DNA of 64,000 nucleotides, taken from Psychromonas sp. SP041 (lineage in GTDB: Bacteria; Pseudomonadota; Gammaproteobacteria; Enterobacterales; Psychromonadaceae). Positions 1-8,572 of this stretch are shown piece after piece (the stretch's first letter is position 1; each line of letters begins with the position of its first letter). Both the position numbers and the translations under genes were made by a program. The stretch covers positions 40,757-104,756 of the forward strand of contig NZ_CBRF02000016.1 of NCBI RefSeq assembly GCF_000470315.2. Reading direction: 5' to 3'. The notes under the pieces were generated by a model. The model had not been told where the DNA came from and did not search any database. It saw nothing but the letters and a program-made list of their open reading frames with translations.

Positions 1-178
1 GCCGATAAAATTTAACCACATAACGATGTTGGTTTTCATCAGTAAATGAATACACGCGATTTTCATAAGAATTTAAAGCTAATAAACCTGTTTCAGGATA
101 AATACCAATACTTGCTAAAGCATCTAATTGGCACTCAGGAGTGAGCTTTTGATAGGTTAAACTGGCGCTAGACATCAT
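1..178 (-). CDS. srkA: Stress response kinase A (SrkA/YihE), N-terminal part only
   Basis: The first 59 codons of a minus-strand gene that runs off the left edge. The peptide contains LNSYENRVYSFTDE and ends VVKFYR, which matches the N-terminal lobe of E. coli SrkA (YihE), a choline-kinase-like Ser/Thr protein kinase that protects stressed cells from MazEF-type death. A GGAGA ribosome-binding site at 182-186 precedes two tandem ATG codons (178 and 175). The second has the more usual spacing, so the start is uncertain by one residue. It follows ccoG but is separated from it by a strong terminator. The catalytic half lies outside the window. Confidence 0.85.
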   Translation of the reverse strand, partial: MMSSASLTYQKLTPECQLDALASIGIYPETGLLALNSYENRVYSFTDENQHRYVVKFYR

Positions 179-189
179 ATTTCTCCAAT

Positions 190-223
190 AAAAAAGGCGC
201 TGCTAAAGTGTTAGCGCGCCTTT
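190..223 (-). terminator. Intrinsic terminator after ccoG
   Basis: Read on the minus strand: stem AAAGGCGC plus GCTAA, loop CACT, TTAGC and GCGCC back, followed by a run of six T. This is a textbook Rho-independent terminator. It sits between the ccoG stop and the srkA ribosome-binding site, so srkA probably has its own promoter in the short gap or depends on read-through. Confidence 0.9.
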
Positions 224-274
224 ATAAAGCTAAGATAGCAAATCTAGTATTTATTAATACAGCTTAGCTAATAA

Positions 275-1675
275 TTAAAGTCCAAGAAAGAACGAAGCAT
301 CTTGTTCAATCACTTCATTATTATCTACATTAGTTAGCTTGATAGTCACAGTTATTTTTTTCGCTTTAATATCATACGGGTCAACAGCAATTGAAATTGG
401 TTGTGTAAATACTTCTCCAGATTGGATGGTTATTTGTTTTGGTCCAATTAATGTTGCGTCTTTTAACCCTGTAAAAGTAATGCGATAAGCTTGTGCATCA
501 GTACTTTTATTGATGACTTTTAATGTATATGTATTTTCTATTAAGCCGTCTACATTTTCACGGTAAAGCGAATTTCTATCGCGTAAAATTTCCATCTCAG
601 CGTTGGTTAATGTACTGAGGTTGACAATAAATAACCCTACCATGAGCAATAAAACCAACCCATAACCAATGATTTTAGGTCTCAATAGTTTGGTTTCTTT
701 GCCCTCTAATACTTGCTCTGATGTATAAGAAATTAATCCTCTAGGGTATCCCATTTTATCCATGGTTTGATCACAAGCGTCAATACAAGCACCACAGTTA
801 ATACATTCGTATTGCAAGCCATCTCGAATATCGATACCTGTAGGACAAACTTGTACACATAAGTCACAATCTACACAATCACCTAACCCTGTCTCACTAC
901 GGTCAACCTTGCGTGAACGAGGGCCTCGTTTTTCTCCACGTGTTGCATCGTAGCCAACGCTGTAGGTGTTTTTATCGAACATAGCAGATTGGAAGCGAGA
1001 ATAAGGACACATGTGAACACAGAAAATAGAACGCATCCATCCTGCATTTGCATAGGTTGAAAATGTGAAGATAAAAATCATGATTAAAACGAGCATGCTA
1101 CTTTGACCAGTGAAAAAATCGGTATAGAGTTTTTCAACGGGTACAAAATAAGAGCAAAATGCCAAGCCTGTTAATAATGAGACAGCCAACCAACCTGTGT
1201 GCTTAGCTGTTTTTCGCCATACTTTATTAAAGTCCCAAGGCATTTCATCAAGTCGTTTGCGTTTATTCGCTGTTCCTTCAAAACGCTCTTCAAACCAGAT
1301 AAAAATAAAGGTCCAGACTGTTTGTGGACAAGTATAACCACACCAGACTCGCCCTAAATAGGTGGTAAAAAAGAATAAAGCAAAGGCGGCTATGATAAAG
1401 ACCCAGGCGACTAAGGTTAAATCTTGTGGAAAAAATAACATGTCGAATAATTGGAATTGTTGTTTATCGACATCAAATAATACGGCTTGATGTCCATCCC
1501 AGCGAATCATTGGCATTGCAATAAAGAATGAAATTAATCCCCATCCAGTAAATTTACGTAATTTTTGAAAAAAACCATAAACAGCACGTACATAAATTCG
1601 ATTACTTGGGTTAAAGCGATCAGCGCTATTTTTATGAGTACTCTTGATTTCTTTTATTTTAATTCTCTGGGTCAT
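275..1675 (-). CDS. ccoG: Cytochrome c oxidase accessory protein CcoG (RdxA/FixG family)
   Basis: 466-residue membrane-bound ferredoxin-like protein required for maturation of cbb3-type oxidases; in characterised bacteria CcoG acts in the copper supply for CcoN. Visible: transmembrane segments near 45-58, 88-105, 162-178, 193-208 and 336-354; a CGYTCP motif at 112-117; and two 4Fe-4S cysteine clusters (C267, C270, C273, C277 and C291, C294, C297, C301). The C-terminal region after 355 is an Ig-like periplasmic domain, usual for the family. The ATG follows an AGGTG-type ribosome-binding site. The ccoNOPQ and ccoHIS genes are not in the window. Length is normal for the family. Confidence 0.95.
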   Translation of the reverse strand: MTQRIKIKEIKSTHKNSADRFNPSNRIYVRAVYGFFQKLRKFTGWGLISFFIAMPMIRWDGHQAVLFDVDKQQFQLFDMLFFPQDLTLVAWVFIIAAFALFFFTTYLGRVWCGYTCPQTVWTFIFIWFEERFEGTANKRKRLDEMPWDFNKVWRKTAKHTGWLAVSLLTGLAFCSYFVPVEKLYTDFFTGQSSMLVLIMIFIFTFSTYANAGWMRSIFCVHMCPYSRFQSAMFDKNTYSVGYDATRGEKRGPRSRKVDRSETGLGDCVDCDLCVQVCPTGIDIRDGLQYECINCGACIDACDQTMDKMGYPRGLISYTSEQVLEGKETKLLRPKIIGYGLVLLLMVGLFIVNLSTLTNAEMEILRDRNSLYRENVDGLIENTYTLKVINKSTDAQAYRITFTGLKDATLIGPKQITIQSGEVFTQPISIAVDPYDIKAKKITVTIKLTNVDNNEVIEQDASFFLGL

Positions 1676-2064
1676 TGTCTAACACCTGCTATTAATAATA
1701 TGGCGATTATAAAGTAATTATGGGCTAATAAATGCTACAGAGAAAACAAAAAATGAGCTGAAATTAGTGCTTTATAATAAATACTTTTCCGTTAATAGTA
1801 ATGATTATTATTCCAGGTGTTTTTAACCAATAAATGAATCCAAATAGTTAATTTTGTTACAGATATGTAACGCTAAAAAACAGATGTTTAATGATTACAA
1901 ATGGGTTTGAATTTAGAGATTGTGACAGAGGTAGTTGTTATCTCTGTATTATAACTGCAGTTATATTGGGTCTGATGTTTAGTGTAATGTTAGGGGCGAT
2001 GATATGCGTAATGTTTGTATAAGCATTAAGTGTCATCTCGAGAGAGCGAGTGATTACTGTTAAT
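1676..2064. other. Intergenic region between ccoG and the lipoprotein gene
   Basis: About 390 AT-rich bases that should hold the ccoG promoter on the minus strand. I see no convincing gene. A 66-codon minus-strand frame at 1938-2138 overlaps the lipoprotein gene and looks spurious. A partial Fur-like sequence around 1796-1814 was judged too weak to call. No FNR-type TTGAT-N4-ATCAA site was found by eye. Confidence 0.5.
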
Positions 2065-2091
2065 AAAAAAGCTTCGCTGTATAGCGAAGCT
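2065..2091 (-). terminator. Intrinsic terminator after the lipoprotein gene
   Basis: Perfect 9-bp stem AGCTTCGCT, 4-base loop GTAT, AGCGAAGCT, followed on the minus strand by six T. It lies 19 bases after the lipoprotein stop codon. Confidence 0.9.
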
Positions 2092-2109
2092 AGATTTGAT
2101 GCTTGTAGC

Positions 2110-2499
2110 TTATAGTGTTTCGCTACAGCCTTTAGCACTCATAACAGGTGTTGCTGTTTCTTTTGCTGTGTCGTAAGCACTATCTAGTTGAGCTTTTGCA
2201 CTTGCAGTACTTACACCAGCAGCTGCTAGTAAGCCAGAACCACTTTCAAGGCTTGCTACTTGTGCTTCATAATCAACAAATTTTTGTTTGATACCTGAAC
2301 AGCTTAAGCTTGGGAAGTTTGTATCTAAAAGACCACTTGTTAAGCTTGTAACTGAGTTAGTTGCTGAAGTCGTTGCGCTAGTCGCACTTTCAGTTGCAGT
2401 TGTTGCTGCAGAATTAACTGTCGAAGTAAGGTCAGAACTAGTAGTCTGACAACCGGCTAATAGTGCGCCACCTAATAGAATTAAAGCAATTTTTTTCAT
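2110..2499 (-). CDS. Small Ser/Thr/Ala-rich lipoprotein, function unknown
   Basis: 129 residues. The N-terminus is a lipoprotein signal: two lysines, a hydrophobic stretch and the lipobox LLAGC, so Cys16 would be lipidated. The mature part starts with a low-complexity Thr/Ser/Ala region to about residue 55, followed by a more ordinary helical-looking segment with two further cysteines (about 62 and 125) that could form a disulfide. I recognise no family. It has its own terminator and probably its own promoter in 2500-2680. Base composition is like its surroundings. That it is a real gene is well supported; no function can be given. Confidence 0.8.
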   Translation of the reverse strand: MKKIALILLGGALLAGCQTTSSDLTSTVNSAATTATESATSATTSATNSVTSLTSGLLDTNFPSLSCSGIKQKFVDYEAQVASLESGSGLLAAAGVSTASAKAQLDSAYDTAKETATPVMSAKGCSETL

Positions 2500-2681
2500 T
2501 TTTTAGTTCACTTATTGTTTAAAGAAATAAGAGTGTATTTTTTTAGATTAAAACAATCAATGAGTAATAAAGGAATAAATCATAATAATTAGCAGAGCTT
2601 ACTATTTGAATCCTAGCTAAATCCCAGTTGAATAAACCAGTCTAGAGAAAATGATGGTCAATATTAAATATAGTAATTAGA

Positions 2682-2772
2682 TATCTTTGCACTACACCTC
2701 TGAACTAAATATTTGAATTATACCTTTGGCCGATACCTTTGAATCGTACCTTTAAATTATGCCTTTAAATTC
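2682..2772. repeat. Seven degenerate 13-bp tandem repeats upstream of sitA
   Basis: Units in order, starting every 13 bases from 2682: TATCTTTGCACTA, CACCTCTGAACTA, AATATTTGAATTA, TACCTTTGGCCGA, TACCTTTGAATCG, TACCTTTAAATTA, TGCCTTTAAATTC. The consensus is close to TACCTTTGAATTA. The array ends 15 bases before a Fur-box-like sequence and 77 bases before the sitA start. Neighbouring 13-mers on either side no longer fit. The rest of 2500-2849 contains nothing else I can name. Confidence 0.75.
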
Positions 2773-2787
2773 ACAATAAACACTAAC

Positions 2788-2806
2788 GATAATGAATATC
2801 ATTTGC
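2788..2806 (+). promoter_or_regulatory. Fur box upstream of sitABCD
   Basis: The 19-bp sequence starting GATAATGAATATCATT matches the classic Fur consensus GATAATGATAATCATTATC at 15 of 19 positions by eye, with good dyad symmetry. It lies 44 bases before the first possible sitA start, where a repressor would block the promoter. MntR sites are similar in general shape, so manganese control is an alternative. Confidence 0.7.
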
Positions 2807-2849
2807 GATTGTGTTTAAGCACTGCTATTGTTAATTTCACCTTAGTTTC

Positions 2850-3755
2850 ATGTGGAATCAGAGCAGAATGCTTAGACCTTTATTATTTATTTTTATACTG
2901 ACACTTCAATCACAGAGTAGCTTTGCAGCGAATGATGAAAAATTTAAAGTAATTACTACTTTTACAGTTATTGCAGATATGGTTAAAAACGTAGCTGGTG
3001 ATGCGGCTATTGTTGAATCAATTACCAAAGCAAATGCTGAAATTCATAATTATCAAGCAACACCTGGTGATTTACGTCGCGCTCAAGGTGCAGACTTGAT
3101 TATTTATAATGGACTTAATTTAGAGCTTTGGTTTGATAAGTTTTTTAATAACTTAAAAGACGTGCCTAAAGTCGTTGTGACTAACAATATTCAGCCAATG
3201 GGAATAACACAAGGGACTTATGCTGGAAAGCCTAATCCACATGCTTGGATGTCTGCGCCTAATGCATTGATCTACGTTGAAAATATTCGAGCAGCCTTAG
3301 TTAAATACGACCCTCAGCATAGTGAAACGTATAACAAAAATGCGAAACAATACAGCCAAGAAATAATAGATGCTGTGGCTCCTTTTAAAGCTGCCATTGC
3401 AGCTGTTCCTGAAAATAAACGCTGGTTAGTCACGAGTGAAGGGGCCTTTAGTTACCTAACACGGGATTATGATTTAAAAGAGTTATACCTTTGGCCAATG
3501 AATTCTGACTCGCAAGGTACACCTCAACAAGTTAAAAAAGTAATAGACCTCGTTCGATCGCATCATATAACGGCAGTCTTTAGTGAAAGCACCGTTTCAG
3601 CTAAACCTGCCTTACAAGTCGCCAGAGAAACGGGTGCTAATTATGCAGGTGTCCTTTATGTTGATTCATTAAGCAAAGCGGATGGTCCGGTACCGACTTA
3701 TATTGACTTACTTACAACAACTTTGAGTCATATTGCAAAGGGGATTAGTCAGTAA
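2850..3755 (+). CDS. sitA: Fe/Mn ABC transporter periplasmic binding protein (SitA/YfeA)
   Basis: 301-residue cluster A-I metal-binding lipocalin-unrelated solute receptor that delivers Fe2+/Mn2+ to the SitBCD importer. It is strikingly close to Yersinia YfeA and Salmonella SitA along its whole length. The expected four metal ligands are H66, H131, E197 and D272. Residues 1-27 form a signal peptide cleaved near SFA-AND. The start is unsettled: ATG 2850 has no good ribosome-binding site, and ATG 2868 (MLRPLL) gives an equally good signal peptide. The stop codon overlaps the sitB ATG by one base. Expected to be iron- or manganese-repressed through the upstream Fur-like box. Confidence 0.93.
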   Translation: MWNQSRMLRPLLFIFILTLQSQSSFAANDEKFKVITTFTVIADMVKNVAGDAAIVESITKANAEIHNYQATPGDLRRAQGADLIIYNGLNLELWFDKFFNNLKDVPKVVVTNNIQPMGITQGTYAGKPNPHAWMSAPNALIYVENIRAALVKYDPQHSETYNKNAKQYSQEIIDAVAPFKAAIAAVPENKRWLVTSEGAFSYLTRDYDLKELYLWPMNSDSQGTPQQVKKVIDLVRSHHITAVFSESTVSAKPALQVARETGANYAGVLYVDSLSKADGPVPTYIDLLTTTLSHIAKGISQ

Positions 3756-4660
3756 TGATAACAAGTAAAGTTGACGGGAAGAATACGAATACCAGCTATA
3801 CCGAAATAGACTATATTAAAGTCGATAATATCAGTGTGACTTATCGTAATGGCTTCACTGCCATCCATGATACGACCTTTAGTTTACCGGAAGGCTCAAT
3901 TACGGCGTTAGTTGGTGTTAACGGCAGCGGTAAATCAACCGTCTTTAAATCAATCATGGGGTTAGTGAGCTTGAAAACAGGCTCGGTTAATATATTAGGG
4001 CTAACGGTTAAACAAGCGTTGAAAAAAAATGTCGTCGCTTACGTGCCACAAACTGAAGAGATTGATTGGGATTTTCCTATCTTGGTTGAAGATGTTGTGA
4101 TGATGGGACGTTATGGGCACATGAACATGTTGCGTATGAGCACCAAAAAAGATCAGGAATTGGTTGAGCAAGCTTTGTTACGTGTTGATATGCAGGGCTA
4201 TCGTAAACGTCAAATTGGTGAATTATCAGGTGGTCAAAAGAAACGTATTTTTTTAGCCCGAGCATTAGCCCAACAAAGTAAGGTTATTTTGTTAGATGAA
4301 CCATTTACAGGGGTTGATGTAAAAACAGAAGAACAAATTATGGTGCTATTAAAAGCACTTAGAGAAGAAGGGAAGATCATTTTAGTCTCGACACATAATT
4401 TAGGCAGCATTCCTGAGTTTTGTGATCGTACTGTTTTCATTAATCGAACTATTTTAGATGAAGGCCAAACAGCCAAAGTGTTTACCCCACAAAATATAGA
4501 AAAAGCCTTTGGTGGGGCACTACGTCATTTCGTTCTCGCAGGCGATCTCTTACATAATGATGATGATAAACGTCAAGTGACAGTGATCAGTGATGATGAA
4601 CGGCCCGTTGTTTTATATGGTGAGCAACATACGAATACTGTTATTAACCAATCAAAGTAG
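3755..4660 (+). CDS. sitB: Fe/Mn ABC transporter ATPase (SitB/YfeB)
   Basis: ATP-binding subunit that powers metal import. The motifs are Walker [11 protein letters not shown]-loop PQTEE, signature LSGGQKKR, Walker B VILLDEP and the H-loop STHN. Compared with YfeB the N-terminus is about 16 residues longer and hydrophilic, and the C-terminus carries about 40 extra residues rich in Asp and Asn (from about 265). Its ATG overlaps the sitA stop (TAATG), indicating translational coupling. sitC begins eight bases after the stop. Confidence 0.93.
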   Translation: MITSKVDGKNTNTSYTEIDYIKVDNISVTYRNGFTAIHDTTFSLPEGSITALVGVNGSGKSTVFKSIMGLVSLKTGSVNILGLTVKQALKKNVVAYVPQTEEIDWDFPILVEDVVMMGRYGHMNMLRMSTKKDQELVEQALLRVDMQGYRKRQIGELSGGQKKRIFLARALAQQSKVILLDEPFTGVDVKTEEQIMVLLKALREEGKIILVSTHNLGSIPEFCDRTVFINRTILDEGQTAKVFTPQNIEKAFGGALRHFVLAGDLLHNDDDKRQVTVISDDERPVVLYGEQHTNTVINQSK

Positions 4661-4668
4661 GGGGTGTT

Positions 4669-5634
4669 ATGTTTGATTATTTATTAGAACCTTTTAGTTA
4701 TCAATATATGGTTAATGCAATATTTGTAAGTGCTTTGGTAGGCGGCGTTTGTGCTTTTCTGTCCGTTTACTTAATGTTGAAAGGTTGGTCATTAATTGGC
4801 GATGCACTCTCTCATTCGATAGTACCAGGGGTTGCAGGTGCCTATATGTTGGGATTACCTTTTGCTGTTGGCGCTTTTTTTTCCGGAGGTTTAGCGGCAA
4901 CGGTTATGTTATTTCTAAATCAACGCTCAAAACTTAAAGAAGATGCGATTATTGGTATCATTTTCACTTCTTTTTTTGGACTTGGTTTGTTCATGGTCTC
5001 ATTGAGTCCGACATCGGTCAATATTCAAACTATAGTGCTAGGTAATATTCTCGCAATCTCTCCTTACGATACGTTACAGCTCTTATTAATTAGCTTTATT
5101 ACGCTGATTGTATTAACCCTAAAATGGCGTGATTTTATGGTGTTATTTTTTGATGAGCAACATGCTAGAAGTATTGGTTTGAATGCTACGGGTTTAAAAA
5201 TTATTTTTTTTACTTTATTGAGTGCATCTACCGTGGCCGCATTACAAACAGTAGGGGCATTTTTAGTGATAGCGATGGTGGTTATCCCAGGCGCAACCGC
5301 TTATTTATTAAGTGATAAGTTTAGTAATGTTATTTTTATTAGTATTGCTATCGGTACATTGACGTCTTTGATTGGCGCTTATTTAAGTTATTTTATTGAT
5401 GGTGCGACAGGCGGTATTATCGTTTTATTTCAAACGCTTATTTTTGTGATCAGTTTCTTTTTTGCACCTAAATACGGCTTAATAAGTAACAGAAAGAAGC
5501 TAAAGCCAGTGACTAAGGGCGCCTCGCAATCAACCAATAAATCAACAGCTCAGTCAATTGTGAAGCCTTCGAGCCATTCAACCGATTCAACCCCAAAAAA
5601 TAAAAGGGAGGTTGCTCATGCAAGCTCTATTTGA
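4669..5634 (+). CDS. sitC: Fe/Mn ABC transporter permease (SitC/YfeC)
   Basis: 321-residue inner-membrane permease of the ABC-3 family with about eight hydrophobic segments and the conserved KGWSLIGDALSHS loop near residue 40 that contacts the ATPase. A GGGGGT ribosome-binding site precedes the ATG. After the last membrane segment (about residue 270) it carries a Ser/Thr/Lys-rich low-complexity tail of about 45 residues, longer than in YfeC. The end of that tail overlaps the start of sitD by 17 bases, so the tail may persist partly because it encodes the sitD ribosome-binding site. Confidence 0.93.
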   Translation: MFDYLLEPFSYQYMVNAIFVSALVGGVCAFLSVYLMLKGWSLIGDALSHSIVPGVAGAYMLGLPFAVGAFFSGGLAATVMLFLNQRSKLKEDAIIGIIFTSFFGLGLFMVSLSPTSVNIQTIVLGNILAISPYDTLQLLLISFITLIVLTLKWRDFMVLFFDEQHARSIGLNATGLKIIFFTLLSASTVAALQTVGAFLVIAMVVIPGATAYLLSDKFSNVIFISIAIGTLTSLIGAYLSYFIDGATGGIIVLFQTLIFVISFFFAPKYGLISNRKKLKPVTKGASQSTNKSTAQSIVKPSSHSTDSTPKNKREVAHASSI

Positions 5635-6523
5635 ATCTCTTGTGTCGCCTTTTGCATTTGAGTTTATGCAACAAGCATTTGTGATGGTGTTGTTATTAGC
5701 TGTTCCTACGGCTCTACTCTCTTGTTTTTTAGTCTTAAAAGGGTGGTCATTAATGGGAGATGCTATTTCTCATTCTGTATTGCCGGGTATCGTAATCGCT
5801 TATGTTTTAGCGATTCCTTTTGCTGTTGGTGCTTTCGTCGCAGGCATTAGTTGCGCTGTATGCACTGGTTATATTAAAGAGCATAGTCGTCTCAAAGAGG
5901 ATACGGTCATGGGGATCGTATTTTCATCGATGTTTGCATTAGGTTTGTTATTAATGACCAAAATAGAAACTGACGTACACCTCGATCAAATTCTTTTTGG
6001 GGATTTATTAGGGAGCCGCTGGCAAGGGATAGGAGAAGTTGCTCTTGTTAGTTTAGTTGTCTGTTCTTTTTTATTTATAAAGGGTAAAGACCTCTTACTT
6101 TTTGTTTTTGATAAGCAACATGCACAAGTTATGGGGTTATCTGTGCGTTTTTTACATTATGCTTTATTGTCTATTTTATCGATTACTATCGTATTTGCGT
6201 TAAAAGCGGTAGGTATGATTTTAGTGATCACGATGTTAATTACGCCAGGTGCTATTGCATTTTTAGTCACTAGAAATTTCTATAAAATGTTAGTTATTAG
6301 CGTATTAATTGCCAGTAGTTGCTCTTTCTTAGGTATTTATATTAGTTTCTTTATTGATAGCGCACCCGCACCGACCATTATTATGTTGTTTAGTGGATTA
6401 TTTATTGTGGTGTTTTGTTATAGCAGTTTAAAGATAAAGCGCCTGAGTGAGGCCAAACATAAGCGGCATAAAAAGCATTTAGCTAAAGGAGCTTGGTTAG
6501 GTTATCCGTGTCGTTATAGATAA
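5618..6523 (+). CDS. sitD: Fe/Mn ABC transporter second permease (SitD/YfeD)
   Basis: 301-residue ABC-3 permease, paralogous to SitC, with the KGWSLMGDAISHS coupling loop. I place the start at ATG 5618 because GGGAG at 5606-5610 lies seven bases before it. A TTG two codons upstream would be too close to that site. The pair SitC/SitD probably forms a heterodimeric channel, as in YfeCD. The C-terminus is Lys/Arg/His-rich. It is the last gene of the operon and is followed by a terminator. Confidence 0.92.
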   Translation: MQALFESLVSPFAFEFMQQAFVMVLLLAVPTALLSCFLVLKGWSLMGDAISHSVLPGIVIAYVLAIPFAVGAFVAGISCAVCTGYIKEHSRLKEDTVMGIVFSSMFALGLLLMTKIETDVHLDQILFGDLLGSRWQGIGEVALVSLVVCSFLFIKGKDLLLFVFDKQHAQVMGLSVRFLHYALLSILSITIVFALKAVGMILVITMLITPGAIAFLVTRNFYKMLVISVLIASSCSFLGIYISFFIDSAPAPTIIMLFSGLFIVVFCYSSLKIKRLSEAKHKRHKKHLAKGAWLGYPCRYR

Positions 6524-6534
6524 GGTAAATGCGT

Positions 6535-6568
6535 AATATGATGTTATATCGTTATAACATCATATTTT
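6535..6568. terminator. Bidirectional terminator between sitD and the DUF4250 gene
   Basis: Perfect 14-bp stem (6535-6548 with 6553-6566) around loop TCGT, followed by TTTT on the plus strand and preceded by AA. It is AT-rich but long. It lies 11 bases after sitD and after the end of the convergent minus-strand operon, so it could serve both. Confidence 0.8.
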
Positions 6569-6600
6569 AATTATTGTGGGCTAAGCGTTATAGGTGATAT

Positions 6601-6801
6601 TTATTGTGTAGAGCGCTGTTTAAACTGATGATGATCACCATCATAAACAAAATCATGCTTTTCAAGTCTCTCTAATAGTAATGGCTTTTCAATTTGATAG
6701 GTGACACATAGATCTTCAAGTGTTTGACTTTCGTTTCTTAATTTCATATTAACAATGCTCAACAGCATATTAACATCCATTTTTTTATAATTTTCTAACA
6801 T
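6601..6801 (-). CDS. DUF4250 family small protein
   Basis: 66 residues. The core (YKKMDVNMLLSIVNMKLRNE, then LEDLCVTYQI) is typical of the DUF4250 family of short helical cytosolic proteins, of unknown function. An AGGAG ribosome-binding site lies just before the ATG. It is the last gene of a minus-strand cluster aroE-yrdB-yihD-DUF4250 with gaps of 19 to 38 bases, so co-transcription is likely. Confidence 0.8.
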   Translation of the reverse strand: MLENYKKMDVNMLLSIVNMKLRNESQTLEDLCVTYQIEKPLLLERLEKHDFVYDGDHHQFKQRSTQ

Positions 6802-6839
6802 AGTCTCTCTCCTCTCGATTGATTAAGCTTGTTGTTTTT

Positions 6840-7103
6840 TTACAATAAACCACGTGCTTTTAATAATGCGGTTTGAAAGTCATCTTCGCAATCTTTGGCA
6901 ATGCCAGGAATCATCTCTCCTTTGGCAGTTTGATCCATTTTTAACTGATAAATTATCACTTCGTCGGTCAACTCTGCAATCGGTTTATCAAATCCAGACT
7001 CTGTTGAAATTAGTTGTAATAGATCTAATAAACTCAATTCTTGGTTTTTTAACCAGTAAGGCTTAATTAGTTCTAATATTTCATTAATTCGATGGCTTTG
7101 CAT
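6840..7103 (-). CDS. yihD: YihD family protein (DUF1040)
   Basis: 87 residues, colinear with E. coli YihD over the full length: RxNE near the start, LLxxLxxxSGFDxxxAxLTD in the middle and an FxTALLxARG ending. Cytosolic and of unknown function. In E. coli, yihD is the neighbour of srkA; here srkA lies about 7 kb away on the same strand, with ccoG, the lipoprotein gene and sitABCD inserted between. A GGAGT ribosome-binding site precedes the ATG with good spacing. Confidence 0.88.
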   Translation of the reverse strand: MQSHRINEILELIKPYWLKNQELSLLDLLQLISTESGFDKPIAELTDEVIIYQLKMDQTAKGEMIPGIAKDCEDDFQTALLKARGLL

Positions 7104-7130
7104 GACGTTTACTCCTTACTGTTATAAATA

Positions 7131-7421
7131 TTAAGCCTTATGTAGATAGACTTTACCGTCTTCACTGAATGCTTGTTGATTAATCATCTCTTCTGCAAGA
7201 TCTTCAATATCAAAACGCACGTTATCAAATAAAGTCAGTGCTGTTTTTTCCACGTTAATGCACTGTTCAGAAGTTAACTCTGTTATCTTGTTAAGTTTTT
7301 GTAAGTAACTTAATGAGATAACACAACTCATTAATGCTCCTTGGCTTTGTGCCTGAAACTCTACTTGTTGTGAGTGTATGTTGTATTGTTCATTATCTGA
7401 AAAGATGATGGCTTGATTCAT
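7131..7421 (-). CDS. yrdB: DUF1488 family protein, YrdB-like
   Basis: 96 residues beginning MNQAIIFSD, like E. coli YrdB, which also follows aroE directly. The family (DUF1488) is small, cytosolic and uncharacterised. Features: the N-terminal strand-rich part with 'ALMSCVIS' and the C-terminal acidic helix 'DIEDLAEEMI'. The gene starts 19 bases after aroE behind AGAGAA, which indicates an operon. Confidence 0.8.
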   Translation of the reverse strand: MNQAIIFSDNEQYNIHSQQVEFQAQSQGALMSCVISLSYLQKLNKITELTSEQCINVEKTALTLFDNVRFDIEDLAEEMINQQAFSEDGKVYLHKA

Positions 7422-7440
7422 ATTAAGTTCTCTATAAAAA

Positions 7441-8259
7441 CTAACCGGCTAGGTTATGGCGTAACTCAGTTAACACTTGTTTAGCACCAGGCTTTACACC
7501 ACGCCAAATCGCAAAGCTTTCAGCTGCTTGACCGACTAACATGCCTAAACCATCGATTGTTAATCTTGCCCCATTTTCTTTTGCCCAAGCATTGAACGCA
7601 GTGACTTCTGCATTATAAGTCATGTCATATATGGCTGTTTCTGGTGTAATGAGTGATGTTGATATGTTTGGAAGGCTGCCATGTAAACCCGCAGAGGTTG
7701 AGTTAATGATAAGGTCAAAGGGGCCTGATAAGTCGTTAAACTCGCTTGCATTAATATTGCCTAGTTCCTTGAAGATGGAGACTAATGTCTCAGCCTTTTC
7801 AAAGGTACGGTTCGCAATGGTTAATTGTGTAGGGTTTTCTGCGAGTAGGGAGCTACATACACCACGTGCAGCACCACCAGCGCCTAATAACAAAATACGG
7901 GCATCGGTTAGGTTTACATGGTTATTTTTTAAGTCTAAAACTAATCCTGCACCATCGGTATTATCACCAATAATTAAACCATCATCAGTTTTCTTTAAGG
8001 TATTAACTGCGCCCGCTAAACGTGCACGGTCTGTTAAAGATTGCGCAAACTGAAAAGCTTCTTCTTTAAAGGGCGCGGTAATATTACACCCTTTTGCGTT
8101 GCTATTAAAAAAGGCTTGGACTGCTTCTGTAAAACCATCAACTGGTGCTTCAACAATACCGTAAGACATCTGTTGCTGTGTTTGATTGGCAAATAAAGTG
8201 TGAATAAAAGGCGATTTACTATGTTTGATAGGATTGCCAAAAACAGCGTACTGATCCAT
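7441..8259 (-). CDS. aroE: Shikimate 5-dehydrogenase AroE
   Basis: 272 residues, normal length. It reduces 3-dehydroshikimate to shikimate with NADPH in aromatic amino-acid synthesis. The shikimate-binding residues are visible: SKSP at 14-17, K65 in NITAPFK and D102 in DNTDGAGL. The NADP-binding glycine loop is GAGGAARG (127-134), followed by NRTxEKA, typical for NADP-specific AroE. The ATG follows TTGGAG. It leads the yrdB-yihD-DUF4250 cluster. Confidence 0.97.
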   Translation of the reverse strand: MDQYAVFGNPIKHSKSPFIHTLFANQTQQQMSYGIVEAPVDGFTEAVQAFFNSNAKGCNITAPFKEEAFQFAQSLTDRARLAGAVNTLKKTDDGLIIGDNTDGAGLVLDLKNNHVNLTDARILLLGAGGAARGVCSSLLAENPTQLTIANRTFEKAETLVSIFKELGNINASEFNDLSGPFDLIINSTSAGLHGSLPNISTSLITPETAIYDMTYNAEVTAFNAWAKENGARLTIDGLGMLVGQAAESFAIWRGVKPGAKQVLTELRHNLAG

Positions 8260-8309
8260 GTGAGCTCCAATTTCAATAAGTTTAGTAAGGTTAATTTATC
8301 ATGTCTGCT

Positions 8310-8339
8310 GACCTCAGGGTATCCATAGAGGTCTTTTTT
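8310..8339 (+). terminator. Plus-strand intrinsic terminator with no gene before it
   Basis: GACCTC, a 12-base loop that contains a further GG/CC pairing, GAGGTC, then six T (8334-8339). On the minus strand there is no T-run, so the orientation is plus. It lies 50 bases behind the start of divergent aroE and about 230 bases before the methyltransferase start. It could end a short leader RNA, an antisense transcript from aroE or a small RNA. The rest of 8260-8572 holds nothing else I can name. Confidence 0.75.
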
Positions 8340-8572
8340 ATAGCAATTTATGAGCGTTGAATTGACTGGTATCAAGGTAGAGAAAGGTCGTGATTGAGTT
8401 GTGGTGATCTAACGTAAGGCATAAATAGACTTTATTTATCACGGTCAGTCCCGGTTATTCTGTTGAGATTATTAATAGCAATCTTGGTTTTTGTTTTGTT
8501 AAAGCATCGGGTTTGATATTATAACTTTTCATTATCTGGCATTAATTTTTGCTGAATAGCTATTTCTCTTTC

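Noticed and set aside
1796..1814. Fur-like sequence upstream of ccoG
   Set aside because: Only about 12 of 19 matches and a poor right half; too weak in such AT-rich DNA.
1938..2138. 66-codon minus-strand frame with repeated NIT/NIR motifs
   Set aside because: It overlaps the lipoprotein gene and its terminator, has no ribosome-binding site, and its repeats come from simple AT-rich DNA.
8034..8375. 113-codon minus-strand frame over the aroE start
   Set aside because: It is the alternative frame of aroE and runs through the orphan terminator; no ribosome-binding site.
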